Shown here piece after piece: positions 23,124 through 35,920 of a stretch of 64,000 nt of DNA; position 1 is the first letter of the stretch, and each line of letters starts with the position of its first letter. The position numbers and the translations under genes were made by a program. The notes beneath the pieces are model-generated. The model was not told where the DNA came from and made no database searches. It saw only the letters and a program-made list of their open reading frames with translations. Source of the DNA: Dinochytrium kinnereticum. Its lineage: Eukaryota; Chytridiomycota; Chytridiomycetes; Chytridiales; Chytridiaceae. The stretch is from contig JADGJT010000056.1 in NCBI GenBank assembly GCA_027604005.1, positions 1 through 64,000 of the forward strand, read 5' to 3'.

Positions 23124-25320
23124 TTATACTTGGCACCCAGGACACGGCGAAAGTTTCAAAATCTCCCCCTTGATCTCCCCAGAGAGTCTAGTCCACGCAG
23201 ATTCATTTGGTATACGACTGCCAGCCAGCTTAAGAGCGTAACCGATATCGCCATTCCAGGTTGGATCCAACTGTTGCCACTTGCCTAGGGTATTTAAGAT
23301 TGATTCCTTTAGCATGCGGAAATGGCGGTGAACAACATCTTCGAAACCCTGGTTTTAAAAAAATTAAACACTGCGGATGAACAGTGAAAGGACAAAGAAT
23401 ATAACAAGAAAGGCATCAAACACCAAACAGAATAAATGAACCCAAAAAAAACAGAAAAACAAACAAGCAACAAAAACAACCTTCGGCGGCTTTCTTATCA
23501 TCTCAAGTATCGCCCACCTCGCCGTTGATCTCCTGACATCCTTCGAATACTGCTCTAAGGGCGAAAAATCCACCGCCGAATTTTCGTATCCCGGCTCATT
23601 GCGATAAGGATGTTCGACTAAAATAAGGCTTTGAATCGAAAGCAAAACCTGAAAAAGTGTGGACTTCCCCGCAACCCATCCAGGTCCATGCCAAGTCCCC
23701 AAAAGCGACAAGCAGACTTTACCGCAACTGTACAGATTAGGATTAAACCTGACCGTCCCTCCACCTGTGGTCAAGAATGTAACGATAGGCGGTTGATCGG
23801 GGTAATAAGGGCCAAGGTAAATATCAAATTCAAAGAGGCCCTGGCTGTACGGTGTTCCAGGTGGTCCTGACATGAGCGCTCGGAGTCGGTTGATGTCGTC
23901 TTCTATGGCTCGGATGAAGATGCTGCCGTCAGGACCGCATGGGAGGGAGGTGACGAGCGTGGCGATTTCCTTAGCGATGCGAAGGGTCCTGCGTTCAGGA
24001 GCGGCTTGAGAGATATGCTGTTGCTGGTATTTGCTTAACTTCTTCGCACACAGAAGAGGAAGAGCATCCAAAGTTTTATATGTAAGGCCTCTGAGGCATT
24101 GTGCGTAAGATGCTTCAGGGTTGGCAAAAACTTCATCGGTTTTAGCGGAACCAGCAGACGGAACCCCACAATTCCTCTCATAAATTCGTCCAACCTCCTC
24201 GGCAGTCCGCTTAATCTCAAGGGCAACGCCGATGGTTTCAACTTCTTGGACACCTAGCTCCTCAGAGCTCTCGAATCCTGTGGTCTTGACGAATACATCA
24301 GATTGACGTACGAGCCTGGCCAAAAGATCAAGAAGCTTTGGCCCATCGTCCGCATCACCTACGTTCGAGGAGCGTGTTGGAATGCTATAAGACGAAGAAG
24401 ATGACTTCTTCTCCTTCTTCCTTCCTCTAAGCAGTGGCAAAGTGACCTCATGCGAAGCTAGCGCCTTCAATACCTCTAAAATCTCAAGGTAAAGGTCCTT
24501 TCGATCCATCACGTCCATAAGCGAGTCATTCCTCAGGTAAGATTCCATCAAGGGCATAAACGACGATAGCCATATCATTGGAAGCAAATCCGGATGCGGT
24601 AGCAGGTCAACAACAAGGTCTGAGGAAGCATTCGGCAGAAGGTCTCGAAGGGACTTCAATAGCTCCATCGTCTTTTCATCCGACTTAGTCTCGGTCATCC
24701 TTGCCTTGTGAGTGTGATCCACTTTCTTGTATTTACTATGTCGACGATCATTCTCTTTCTTACTGTCCATGTGAGATTCTTGCAGCCTAATCAACACAGC
24801 GTAAACAAGGGCAAGCCTGACCTGAGTACAATGGTTTGCCATGTCATCATCGGTGATCTGCGCTGAGCAAGCAGCGCAGGTCTTAGCCTGACACTGACTG
24901 CATTTCAATATCATCATTCCCGGAAGCGACTCAATCGTGTACTTTGCAACCGCGTCAATCACTCTAAATCGCCCAGCCGCAAGAGGCCGATGACATTTCT
25001 TGCAACTTGGCGACCCAAACGCCTGGGTTAGAATGCCCTCCATAGTAGCTGGAGTTAGGACATTATTCAGCCAACTCCTCATCATCGGCCAAACTTTTAA
25101 CACTTTGAGCTTCGGTAGCAAACTCCTCATCCTGTTCCAAAAGCTTCAGAGCAAGCGTTGCATCCTCCTCCTCAATCTTTCTGCGCTTGACGAATTCGGC
25201 ATCAAACTGAGCTTGGAGGAGCAGCGCTATGTGCATGTCCTGGTCAAATCCATTGTCTGAGAAGACATCGAGCAGGTCGGCGTCTTCCCCAGACCTTTTG
25301 CGAGCAGTGCTGCTGGACAT
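23124..25320 (-). CDS. large E2 ubiquitin-conjugating enzyme, BIRC6/UBE2O-like UBC domain
   Basis: Three exons (25320-25102, 25022-23481, 23348-23124) give about 661 aa. The N-terminus is acidic and helical. A Cys/His cluster follows (CKKCH, then CSQCQAKTCAAC and an HC pair) that looks like a zinc-binding module. A long helical middle leads to a UBC fold from about residue 435. The catalytic cysteine is Cys510 in GKVCLSLLGTWHG, preceded by PPIVTFLTTGGG and NPNLYSCG. The extended loop after the cysteine and the WHGPGW motif are typical of BIRC6/UBE2O-class E2 enzymes; no BIR domain is present. The intron between exons 1 and 2 (donor at 25101, acceptor at 25023) is modelled by phase and frame change and is the weakest junction. 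The protein probably acts in ubiquitin transfer, with unknown substrates. Confidence 0.87.
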
Positions 25321-26257
25321 AACTATTCTGAGTGTAAGAAAAATCTTATCAAAAAAAGTCTGCGGGGGAAAGCCGAATAGCAAGAGTTCTCATAAACATC
25401 TTCACGGTGACGACTACTCGTCGTCTTTTATGTCTTCTTGGATTCGAAGTATTCAAACACTTGATAAGAGTGATGAGAGTGGGCACCTTGAAAATTGGGT
25501 TGTCAGTTTCTGGCAAAGAGAAGTAGTCTCGATACCCATGCCGTAGGTTTGAAGTCTTTATTCAGTAATTCAATCAGGTAGTGGCATTAGTGTTTGACAG
25601 AGCGGAATCATTGGTGACGACGATATGTAGCGGAGAAAACCCCATGTCACCAAATACCCCCGTTCATAACCAGTTAGTTTGGTGATTTTGGTCACATAGT
25701 CAAGTTGAAGTTTTTTACTAAAGTATGTGGTGCACTGGATTGCTGTTTTTGGTAGAAGAATGAGTGAACCCAACAAAATGCATGTCTTCGCGGATGAACA
25801 TTTTGGTGAGGAGGCGAGTGATGAGTCTGGTTGGTGACTAGATTGGACTGGAAGTGAAAGCACCTTTTATCGTATTCTGACATTATCGGCCGTTGACTAT
25901 CCCCATGTGAGTTTAACCAATACCTTTGAACTGTAGACCTACTTGTTAAAGAAAAATAATAAATGGAATGAAACGTCTTCATATCCCGCCCCTGAAAAAC
26001 AAACTCTTGCGGGCCTGCCAACACTCGTTCTACTGCCGCAAGTTACTTATATACAAACTACTCCAATTTTTGACGATATGGTCGGGTTGGCAAAAGTGCT
26101 ATCCATCTTTGCCGCAACACGATTTAGCCATGGCTGTAGAGGCATTTACACATATTTACTACATACGTTTGCCTTTTAAGCCCATCTCCTCATCCACTAA
26201 ATAACTCTGAGCTTCGAAGAGCGTAAGTAAATAAATACTGCTGGCATATTCCTTCAG
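25321..26257. other. gene-poor spacer
   Basis: No frame with recognisable coding content was found here. The first part is the upstream region of the E2 gene. Confidence 0.5.
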
Positions 26258-26421
26258 GCGCAAGAGTTCAAAGAGGACTTGCAACCAATGGACATCCAGA
26301 ACGCCTGCACACTTTGAACGTGACAAATGGGTTGGAGCAGTTGGAAGCAAACACAACATATTTAAAAATTCTATGAAAGTGTGGGGGAAAACATAGAAGA
26401 TGGATGAACTCAACTTGATCC
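26258..26421 (-). repeat. left arm of imperfect inverted repeat
   Basis: The reverse complement of this arm matches 26640-26797 at a high level (shared TCAAGTTGAGTTCA, ATATGTTGTGTTTGC, TTCAAAGTGTGCAGGCGTTCT and ATGTCCATTGGTTG). The arms face each other across about 218 bp. Confidence 0.8.
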
Positions 26422-26639
26422 TTTCTGTGAGAGTGTAAACACAAGAGATGGTTGACCCCTCATCCTGACAGTCATGAGGTGGATGTCCCAAAACAACAAC
26501 AGGAATCGAATCCAGTTTCACATCAAGTAAACATAAAGAAACAAGCAAGGGCGTACCAAGATGAGCTGCGCCGTTTGCAACGCCATTGATTCGGAGTTGA
26601 ATTCGTTTCCTAAAATAGGTTCACCCTTAACCTCAAAGG

Positions 26640-26797
26640 GTCAAGTTGAGTTCAACCATTTTCTTGTGTTTTCCCCTACACTTCCACAGAATGATAGAAT
26701 ATGTTGTGTTTGCGTCCAACTGCTCCGACCCACTTGTCAAGTTCAAAGTGTGCAGGCGTTCTGCATGTCCATTGGTTGTAAGTCCTCTTGCGCCTAT
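26640..26797 (+). repeat. right arm of imperfect inverted repeat
   Basis: Partner of 26258-26421. In the plus direction it contains a short open stretch with SNCSDPLVKFKVC followed by a GTAAGT donor-like site at 26779. The equivalent residues (NC...NPFVTFKVC) can be read in the other arm, so both may be remnants of one duplicated exon. Confidence 0.75.
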
Positions 26798-26854
26798 CTT
26801 GCGCTCGCTAAGCAACACTTATCAATATCATGACCCTTCTCCTTCATTAATGTG

Positions 26855-26862
26855 TATAAAAT
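26855..26862 (+). promoter_or_regulatory. TATA box
   Basis: TATAAAAT about 42 bp upstream of the ATG at 26904, supporting that start and direction. Confidence 0.5.
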
Positions 26863-26903
26863 CAAGCTCAATGGTATAGTGATAGAGAAATCATACAGTG
26901 GCA

Positions 26904-27698
26904 ATGAGCCTCTTCTCCGACTCCAACTGCACCTCCACCTCCCTCATCACTCAGGATCCGCGATGGGAGAACTCCACCTACGACTGCATCTTGATGAGCA
27001 CCCCTACATTCGTGTTCAACTTGACTGGGCTTGGGGTTTTCGGTGACAGATGCGACTTCAATGAGATCAGGATCAATGGATGTACCAACGTTACTGGAAA
27101 ATGGCTCAATCGGCGCCGAGGGCCTAGCAGTGGTGCAGCCAAGCTGTCCTTTCCCATGTTGCTCATTGCTCTCCTTGCTTGGTGCGGTCTCGTACAAGCG
27201 CGCCGGTTCGAGTACGATGTGCAGATGGACACCTCGAAAATGCCGTTCTGCCTCCGCAACATCAACGCTGATCAAAACGACTACGTCCCAAGCGACTTTA
27301 TTGGTACCCTGGAATCCATGTGCCAGGACCGAGGCAGCACTTGTGCTGGAAAATCAACTGGCATCAAAGCGTGGTGGACCGAATCAGGGGACAGACTTTC
27401 CGTTGACTATGCAGACAACAGAGGCGCCCGGCCCTTCGTTTACAACGGCGGTGATGACGGCTGGTGCAGCTCTGCGGGCAACTTGAAGATTTCTGCTCAT
27501 GCGGGTTGGGTCCGTTCAAACCCACATTGCTGCTCTGTGGCTGGCGGGGTTGCTGAGGTGGGTGTGAAGGCTTCAAAAATGGAAGGGATCTTTTCACGAG
27601 CCTCATCTGGGGCCTTGGCGGCTGTCGATTTCTTCAATGCAATCCTGAAGTTAATGTGCGGTCTGAGGGAAGGACTGCACAGTATTTCACAACCGTAA
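26904..27698 (+). CDS. cysteine-rich membrane or secreted protein of unknown function
   Basis: A single-exon frame of 264 aa. The first 70 residues hold four Cys and three potential N-glycosylation sites (NCT, NST and NVT). A hydrophobic segment at about residues 79-97 (FPMLLIALLAWCGLVQA) follows a basic cluster (NRRRG) and could be an internal signal-anchor or an uncleaved signal. The C-terminal 165 residues hold about nine more Cys, including WC, CC and CG pairs. I do not recognise the family. Its neighbours give no functional hint: it lies alone in a gene-poor stretch beside an inverted repeat. A TATA box sits just upstream. An alternative reading is that the first 70 codons are not translated and the protein starts near the hydrophobic segment at the Met of FPMLLIALL, giving a classical secreted protein. 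Confidence 0.6.
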   Translation: MSLFSDSNCTSTSLITQDPRWENSTYDCILMSTPTFVFNLTGLGVFGDRCDFNEIRINGCTNVTGKWLNRRRGPSSGAAKLSFPMLLIALLAWCGLVQARRFEYDVQMDTSKMPFCLRNINADQNDYVPSDFIGTLESMCQDRGSTCAGKSTGIKAWWTESGDRLSVDYADNRGARPFVYNGGDDGWCSSAGNLKISAHAGWVRSNPHCCSVAGGVAEVGVKASKMEGIFSRASSGALAAVDFFNAILKLMCGLREGLHSISQP

Positions 27699-28714
27699 AG
27701 AGCTGATTCCTTACCACTGCAATGGTGACGAAAATGTCGCGTATCCAAGTTATGCATTGAAATCTTGACCTGCAATAAGTTATTGCAGTTGTTTTGTGAA
27801 GTAAAGGTCAAGAAAAATGAATAAAACGTTCATATCTACGTTATTCTGCTCACCATACGGCAAAACAAACCATTGGTAGTAGACCTAAGGTTGGGCCTCT
27901 CGCCCTTTACCAAATGATAAACCCATGTCCATGAACCCGTCCCCGCCCAACTTTTTACAAGTCTCATGCTTCAACCTTAGCATCTGCAATCTTGGTTCAA
28001 TTTTAACATCTGTCATCCGTTCCCATCAACCGTCATCCGAGGTTCAACAAGCTGCAATCGCTCCCTGGCGCTCTTAGAGGCTACATGAAAAGCACATCAA
28101 CACGAACGATGGGATCATTCAGTGCCGCTCCACAATACATTTTCAATGAATCACATTGCCGTTTCCAGAGAGTTGAGTATGATACCGCATTTATTGCTGA
28201 AGTTGCGGATGGACTTGATCAAGCTCTTTGTTAATGGACTTGGAATTCTCATTCCCATTCATTCTCTCCCACAATATTTCAAAACTCAAAATGGCCATCT
28301 CCGGCTTTTCCAAGCTGATATCTTGAACAGCAATGAAGGTTTCGGATCGCGTAAGAGAAGACATGAGCTCTCGACGAGACATGTGCATGACAGGAACAAC
28401 TTTTGACACGAATGGAGACTCCGACTCCAAGGTAACTAAGCAAGGACTGTAAACCCGAGGTTATCTTTTATTTGCAAAAGAGAGGGCAACGACAAGATAA
28501 CATGGGACAAAATATCCCGGAACAAATCAGTGATAATAAAAAAAAGAGGGCTTAGGATTTCTTGAAACAAAGAAAGCGCGCATCGAGGCACTTCGTGAAT
28601 GATACATGGGCTGCAGGAATTCGGAAAGACTAAATAAAGGGAAAGTAGGTGAAAGCCGAGAAGCCAAAATCTGAACAGCGGTTGTATCCGAGAATCAAAA
28701 CGGGCACCCCTAAT
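27699..28714. other. gene-poor spacer
   Basis: No supported gene. A minus-strand frame of 79 codons (28191-28430) is open but matches nothing I know. The end of this stretch is the 3' flank of the DAHP synthase gene. Confidence 0.5.
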
Positions 28715-30130
<1,416 letters not shown>

Positions 30131-30537
30131 TTGCGATGCGATGGGTGGATGCGATGGGCGGTGGTGGTGGTCTGAGGGGAGGGAGGGAGATTTCAAAGTG
30201 TTTTTCTTTCTTTTTCTTGTGACTCCACTGAAATCAAAGATAACTGATAAGATCTTCCGCTGCAACGAGCACTGCGTCGGTGTGCTGCGACAGCGTCGGT
30301 GACGCGCGCCGCATGCTGCTGTAGCGAACGACCTTCCTGCCTCATACTGCGCCATTGCTGCCAATGCGACAGCACCTCGCCTTGCTCGCTGGGAAGGTCT
30401 GTGGTCTGGTGGTGGCTGGCGTCCCTCCCTCTCTCGACGCGTCAAATGTGACAGCGAGAAATAGAAAAGAAAAAGAAATAGAAGAAAAAAAGACGGTGCT
30501 GAAGCGTGTCCGATATTTTATTGCAACGATCTGAGCG
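30131..30537. promoter_or_regulatory. divergent promoter between DAHP synthase and GH26 genes
   Basis: About 400 bp shared by two divergently transcribed genes. It is rich in pyrimidine/purine tracts (AAAAGAAAAAG near 30464). A TATTTTATTG string at 30513-30522 lies about 20 bp upstream of the GH26 ATG. Confidence 0.5.
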
Positions 30538-31524
30538 ATGCCGCCGTTCACGTCCACCCTCGCAGCGCAGGCCGCTGCCTTGCTTCTTGCGGCAACACTC
30601 GTCTCGGCCGACGCCATCCTGGGAGTTTACGACTAGTGAGCTCTCAATCTTTTTGCAGATGCATCCATGGGACTTTGTCGATCTCGAGAGGCTTCCGGAT
30701 GCTTCTTTATTCCAGCTTGCTCACCTAAACATCTTTCCAGCACCCAGCCAACCTTTGACCCATCTCTGGCCAATGTGGAGGGCGTTGAAAGGTTCCAGGG
30801 CCGAACTTTTGGTGTGATCCATTTCTACACAGAGTAGGCATACGTCTTCCCGCCCGCTTTATCCTCCTTGTCGCCAACGATTGCGGGGGTCAGAGTTAAC
30901 CAATTGCAATGATATTCATTCACAGGTGGTGTCAGGCACTGAAACCCAAGCCTTGGCTGGACGATGGCGTCTTCAGGCAAAAGCTCCCAAGCATCTGGGA
31001 TCATGGTGCCGTCCCACTAATTACATGGCAGCCAGCATGCTGGGACCCCGACTCCCCGTCATCCGACTCATTCATTGGGGACATTGCTGCAGGTCAGCAT
31101 GACGGATTTATCAGGGCTTGGGCTCGCAACCTCAAAGGATACCTTGACGGTCCAGATGGGCAAGCTGGTAAGGACTCATGAAAACTTAAAAGCTTGGCAA
31201 GGCACCCACCCTCACCCCATCCCCTTCCCCCCCTTTTTTTGTCAGGCACTGGAGATGATCGACGTGCTTACATTCGTCTGGGACATGAAATGAACACGGC
31301 TTTGTATCCTTGGTGTCCCAACAGGAATCCACGAGTGACCCCAGAGCTCTACGTGGCAATGTGGCGACGGACCCGATTGATCTTTGAAGGAGAAGGACTG
31401 AATAACCGAAACCAAATCCAGTGGATATGGTGTCCAAACAACTTTGAGGATGGAGGCGACCGAGGAAGAGCCGAGCTCATGTATCCCGTAAGCCACAATA
31501 CCTCACCACTACCCGTTATCGCTA

Positions 31525-31555
<31 letters not shown>

Positions 31556-31976
31556 CAAAAAACAACAACAGGGCAACGACGTGGTGGACTGGGCGGGTCT
31601 CGACGTTTACCAAGGTGGAGACCTATTTGGTGCCCCTTGGGCACCCGCAGCTTCCAACATAATGGACCCAATGCTGAACCGACTCTCCAGCATCGCTCCA
31701 GGCAAACCTGTCGCGATTGCCGAATTCGGTGCCCACAACCAGCAACCTCAAGGACTCTCTGGAAAAGCAGCTTTCCTCCAAGATCTGGTCTCACGATCTG
31801 TGTCGGGTGGACGAGTGCGCATGCTGGTCTTGTTCAATCAGCAAACCTTTGCGGTGAGGGGCTGGGGACAACCTGATCTTACGCAGTGGCCCAACATTGC
31901 CAAGCAGAATGGGCTTATCTATGGGGATAGAGGTAACCCTCGGAGGATGTCGGACGCAGCGTTTCAGGGCCGGTGA
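30538..31976 (+). CDS. secreted GH26-like glycoside hydrolase (beta-mannanase/glucanase type)
   Basis: Five exons (30538-30635, 30741-30833, 30926-31167, 31246-31487, 31572-31976) give 359 aa. The N-terminus is a clear signal peptide (Ala/Leu-rich core ALLLAATLVSADA, cleavage likely near residue 25). The mature domain begins LGVYDYTQPTF and has a GH26-like TIM-barrel order of motifs: an early VIHFYTEWCQ strand, IIG/IGDIAAGQHDGFIR, the acid/base motif RLGHEMN (Glu159), IQWIWCPN, and the nucleophile strand PVAIAEFG (Glu276). GH26 enzymes cut beta-1,4-mannan or mixed-linkage glucan. Substrate is not determined; no carbohydrate-binding module is attached. It points to plant or algal cell-wall use. 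Confidence 0.88.
31528..31560 (+). repeat. (AAAAC)n run at the 3' end of a GH26 intron
   Basis: Five or more AAAAC units followed by AACAACAACAG, directly before the acceptor at 31571. The intron therefore lacks a pyrimidine tract. Confidence 0.8.
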
Positions 31977-32363
31977 GGCATCTCGCGACGCTTCTTGTGA
32001 TGGTGAAATAAAGATAAGTGGGGACTTGGCGAATGTAAAACGAGTGATCGTCACGGTGGTGATTGAGGCCACAATGTGTTATCGTGTTCTATGGTTTTTT
32101 GTTCAGCGATGGACGGATGGACATCCACGGGCTCTGCAATCCGATCCTAGGCTGGTAACGACAGGATTGCATGGCAACCTGCTTTCACCTCCTACATCTG
32201 AAAAAAAGCAAGGGGGAAGACCGAAACCGCTGGCGCTGACCCGTCTCCTCTTCCGCAACTCTGCATCTCGCTCGAATACCTCTCTCGCATCCTCTGAACA
32301 AAAGTGGGCGATATCATATTCCCAAGCCCGGCATCTCACATTGGACTGAGCTATTGGGCAAGT
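31977..32363. other. spacer between GH26 and CNBD genes
   Basis: 3' flank of the GH26 gene and promoter of the next. The downstream reading frame is open from 32304, but the first ATG in that frame is at 32364. No separate gene. Confidence 0.55.
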
Positions 32364-35300
32364 ATGGTGTCCAACACCATGCCTAGTTCCCTCATCGATG
32401 ATCCCATCCCCACGGTCGTGAGACGACCTCAAACTGCAAGAGCGGTACAGCTCCCATCATCCATTTCAAGGCCGTCCACATGCAAAGGGAGACAAACTCA
32501 TCAATCCATAAGCCGATCAATCCCCATAGACGCCTGGTCAACGTCGGAGCATAGCATCAAGTCGCAAAAGGCGTCAACACCAGATCTATCACTTCTTCAG
32601 CCAGCATCCTACCTATTTAAAGGCTTCTCCCGTCCACAAACGGCCCCAGTGAGTGGCCGTTCATTTCAAAGGGAAGCCAGCGACTCGTCAAAAACCGAGG
32701 CGGCTGACGTGGTCTTCGCGAAAAGGGTCCGCGGGATCTTGGACAACTTTGCGTCTCAACGAACTGAAGGGGTCGATGATGGTTGGCTGGAGAGGGCCAC
32801 AGCTTTAGACGTTCTCATCCATGACGCGCAACGACGAGATGCGGCCGAAAAGGAAGGTTCAAGAGGGACGTCAGCGAAGAAGAGAAGGCCAAAGTCGGCA
32901 AAGCTATGGGCAAAGTCGCTTGCTGTCGCGATTCCAGCGTTACAAGGGTCTGAAAACAACATTCCACGCGCACAATCGGCAAGACCAATGAAACCGCCGA
33001 TGACAGCCATATCAACGCGATGCCAGTCGGCTTTTTCGCGCCCAACTCACTCGCGTGGCTGCGCGGGGCCACAGCATCGCCTTCATAACCTCGACGATAG
33101 GCTTTTGGGACATTTAGATGAGACGACTGGGATGACAGAGATGATGCAGATCAACGTCGAGAAGCTTTACACCCTTACACGCCAATTTCTAAAAAAGTAC
33201 CAGATAGAAGATGAAGCCTTCAAAGCCCTGAACGCGAAACACGCAGTCAGAATCGCAGCAACGAATGAGACCAAAAAGGAGGAAAACGGCGCGAAGAAGA
33301 TGGCTCGATTCGAAGAGCAATCCGAATACCTTCACGAAGTGTTCATGTGGATGGTTCGGGGCTGCATCAATCTCGATAAACCCAATGATGTTCGAACCAT
33401 TCGACGAAAGATCAGTCAGCAGTCTCGGTCTCGGTCGCGGTCGAGATCAAGATCAAGATCACAGGCTCACATGGTCACGGATACGTTTGATCGGTTGATT
33501 TGGAATCCTGGGGATATGGGAAATGAGGAGCAGGAGGTTCCTGACGATTGGAATTATCTTCCCTCAACTGATGAAAAGTCATCAGGGAGAGCGACGGTTG
33601 GTGTTTACTTTGCGCATCGGCTGCCAGCTTTAGATGATGTTAGAGGACGCGGTGGTGAGCTGAGACGAATCGCATCGGCCAAAAAAAGGATGCCAAGAAC
33701 TTCACCCCCCATTGATTCCTTTGATCAGGCTTCAGGTCTTACTAATGAAGAGCTCTCCAGAGTCCGCGAGTACGTTGGGAAGGTAGCTCACCAACGCCGA
33801 ATCTTAAAAGAGGATGAGCAAGGATTCGGCACCATCACTACATTGTCACTCAAGGACTGGGAACGGACCAACGAGGGGAGGGATCCAATATGGAGCCCAT
33901 CCATGTTCTCGGTTAATCGATTTATATCGGACTACGTGTCAATGTACTGGAAAATGTATGGGTACGACACGATGGAGGAAACGATTGATGCATTCGAGAT
34001 TGTGCAGAAGCCAAGCCTCGTGCAAGAAGTCGAAGATCACGGTGAGAACGGGACCAACAAGCATGTCAGCATGAGAAACGGAAACGATTCTGACGAGGAC
34101 AGCGGAAAGAATATGAATGGATCCAAGTCCCGTTCAAACAGGTACAAAAACCCCCCTCAGTTCAAAAATCTCAACCAATTTCTCCCTCCTTCCGCCCTCC
34201 ACATTTTGTTCATACGATAAACAGCGTAAAACCCCGAAAGCAAGCACGGATCGCCAGTCGTTCCGCTTCCATCAACAATTCCGTGAACATTCCCCGGGAC
34301 CGCAGAAGCGGCTCCACTTCTTCCATGTACCAGCTCGGCAAAAAGAAATCCCACGAAGCGACTAGAAGATCTGCCATCTTAACAGGAGACGACAATCTGC
34401 TTCACAGGTCGTCACAAATTCAAGCAGCCCCTTTGACGGATCCATGGCGATATCATCACGCTGATTGCGTTAATATCTTAAAGAAACCGGGATGGCAGCG
34501 AACTTCAGAGGAGGTTCGAGTGGTCGCAAAGATTATGAGGAATTTGAGTGCTTTCAGGCAGTATAGTGATTTCATTATCGGACAAGTCAGTGGCTCTTTG
34601 AGGTATCAGTACGTGGACGCCAATAGGGTTATTATCAAACAAGGTAGGATCACGCGTCAGGTAGGTTGCTGATGCTGATACTTGCGCGTTTTTTTTTTTA
34701 CAAGGTGACGTTGCGTCTGCTTGGTATATCATCTTGAGCGGATCCGTAAATGTCCAAGTATCGAGCACGGGAAAAATCGAGGACAGCGTGAACGTTAAGA
34801 CACTATACACAGGGTAATCCGCTGTCCAATTTCCTCCCCCCAGCCATCGGCCCCATCCAGCATAATCTCACCTTTCTTTCAAGTGAAAGTTTTGGCGACA
34901 TAGCTCTCGTAAACAACGAGACGCGAGCCGCGACCATCGTGACAATGGAGCCATGCGAGCTGGTCAAAATTGAAAAGTCCGAATACGATCGTGTGCTAAA
35001 ATTCATCCATGAGAAGGAGAAAACCGCTATGGTGAATTTTTTGAGGTTCCTAGACATGTTCGAGGACTGGAAGCACACGTCGCTCAGAGCCATTGCGCAG
35101 ACCATGACCTTCCGACGTATTCTGCCTGGGGCTCTGGTAATTGAAGAAGGTGAGCGTATATGACCTTTTGTCATCAAACTAACATGCGAACATTCGCTGC
35201 AGGAAAGCACTGCTCAGAGTTTATGTTGATAAAAGAAGGCGTGGTGGCGGTTTTCAAGAACGTTGTATCAGGTGGCCGCCGCCGAGAAGTAAACGTGGCG

Positions 35301-35771
35301 ACCTACGGCCCCGGCGACTACATTTGTGAAGAAGGCGTCCTTTTTGAGGAAGCCACAGACCAAACATCCCGCTTCACCCTCCGAGCAGGCGAACGCAAAG
35401 ACCAGATCAAGTTTGAAAAACAAACAGGATCGGGTATGGTTTTCGAACAAATTGAAGGAAAGAAGAAATCAAAACCAGGACAAGCCTCCGCGCCTCCCAA
35501 GAAAAGACCAGTCGGGGTGACGCTGGCTGTGATTGATGCGTTTGACGCGAGGAAAAAGTTTGGACACATCATCAGCCCTCACCCCAATATGGATATGAAT
35601 GAGAAGGGCATCAAGGATATGCAGAAATATGAGGCGCTGATGACCAGGTGGAGAACGTATCGGAAGATGCATGTGTCGCGCGTGCTGAAGGAGCGCAGGG
35701 GGACGCCCGCGGCCTCCCTGGAGAAGGAGGTCATCACCTGGTACGAGCGCGGCTGCCCCAATCCCGCGTGA
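32364..35771 (+). CDS. cyclic nucleotide-binding domain protein, CNBD2-like
   Basis: Five exons (32364-34141, 34225-34643, 34705-34813, 34884-35149, 35203-35771) give 1046 aa. Residues 1 to about 560 are mostly disordered and basic, with an (RS)n run at about 355-368 and a predicted helical stretch near 255-320. Two CNB (CAP-ED) domains follow. The first begins about residue 690 (FIIGQVSGSLRYQYVDANRVIIKQGD) and has the phosphate-binding-like SFGDIALVNNETRAATI. The second begins near ALVIEEGKHCSEFMLIKEG and has GDYICEEGVL. The layout resembles CNBD2, which in animals is needed for sperm flagella; proteins of this type occur in flagellated fungi. The first domain keeps an FGDIAL...RAATI cassette close to the canonical FGELAL...RAATV, so cAMP binding is possible; the second cassette is degenerate. 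Confidence 0.88.
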
Positions 35772-35920
35772 AGGCGTCCGTCGTGTCAGCTCTTTGACGG
35801 TTGCTGGTTGGCCAAAGATCTTTTCCATCTTGTGACGCCAAGCGAGACGCGCTCGCATGCCACACCGTCCAGCACATCGGACATCAAATAAAAATTCTTT
35901 TGCTGCCTGCTTTGAATGGG

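Noticed and set aside
26862..26905. tRNA-like A-box string (CAATGGTATAGTGATAG) before the cysteine-rich gene
   Set aside because: No T arm, acceptor stem or terminator follows, so it is not a tRNA.
28191..28430. Minus-strand open frame of 79 codons downstream of the DAHP synthase gene
   Set aside because: No homology recognised and no supporting signals; treated as chance.
30636..30740. 23-nt intron ending at the CAG near 30658 in the GH26 gene
   Set aside because: Too short to splice; the acceptor at 30740 gives the conserved YTQPTF continuation.
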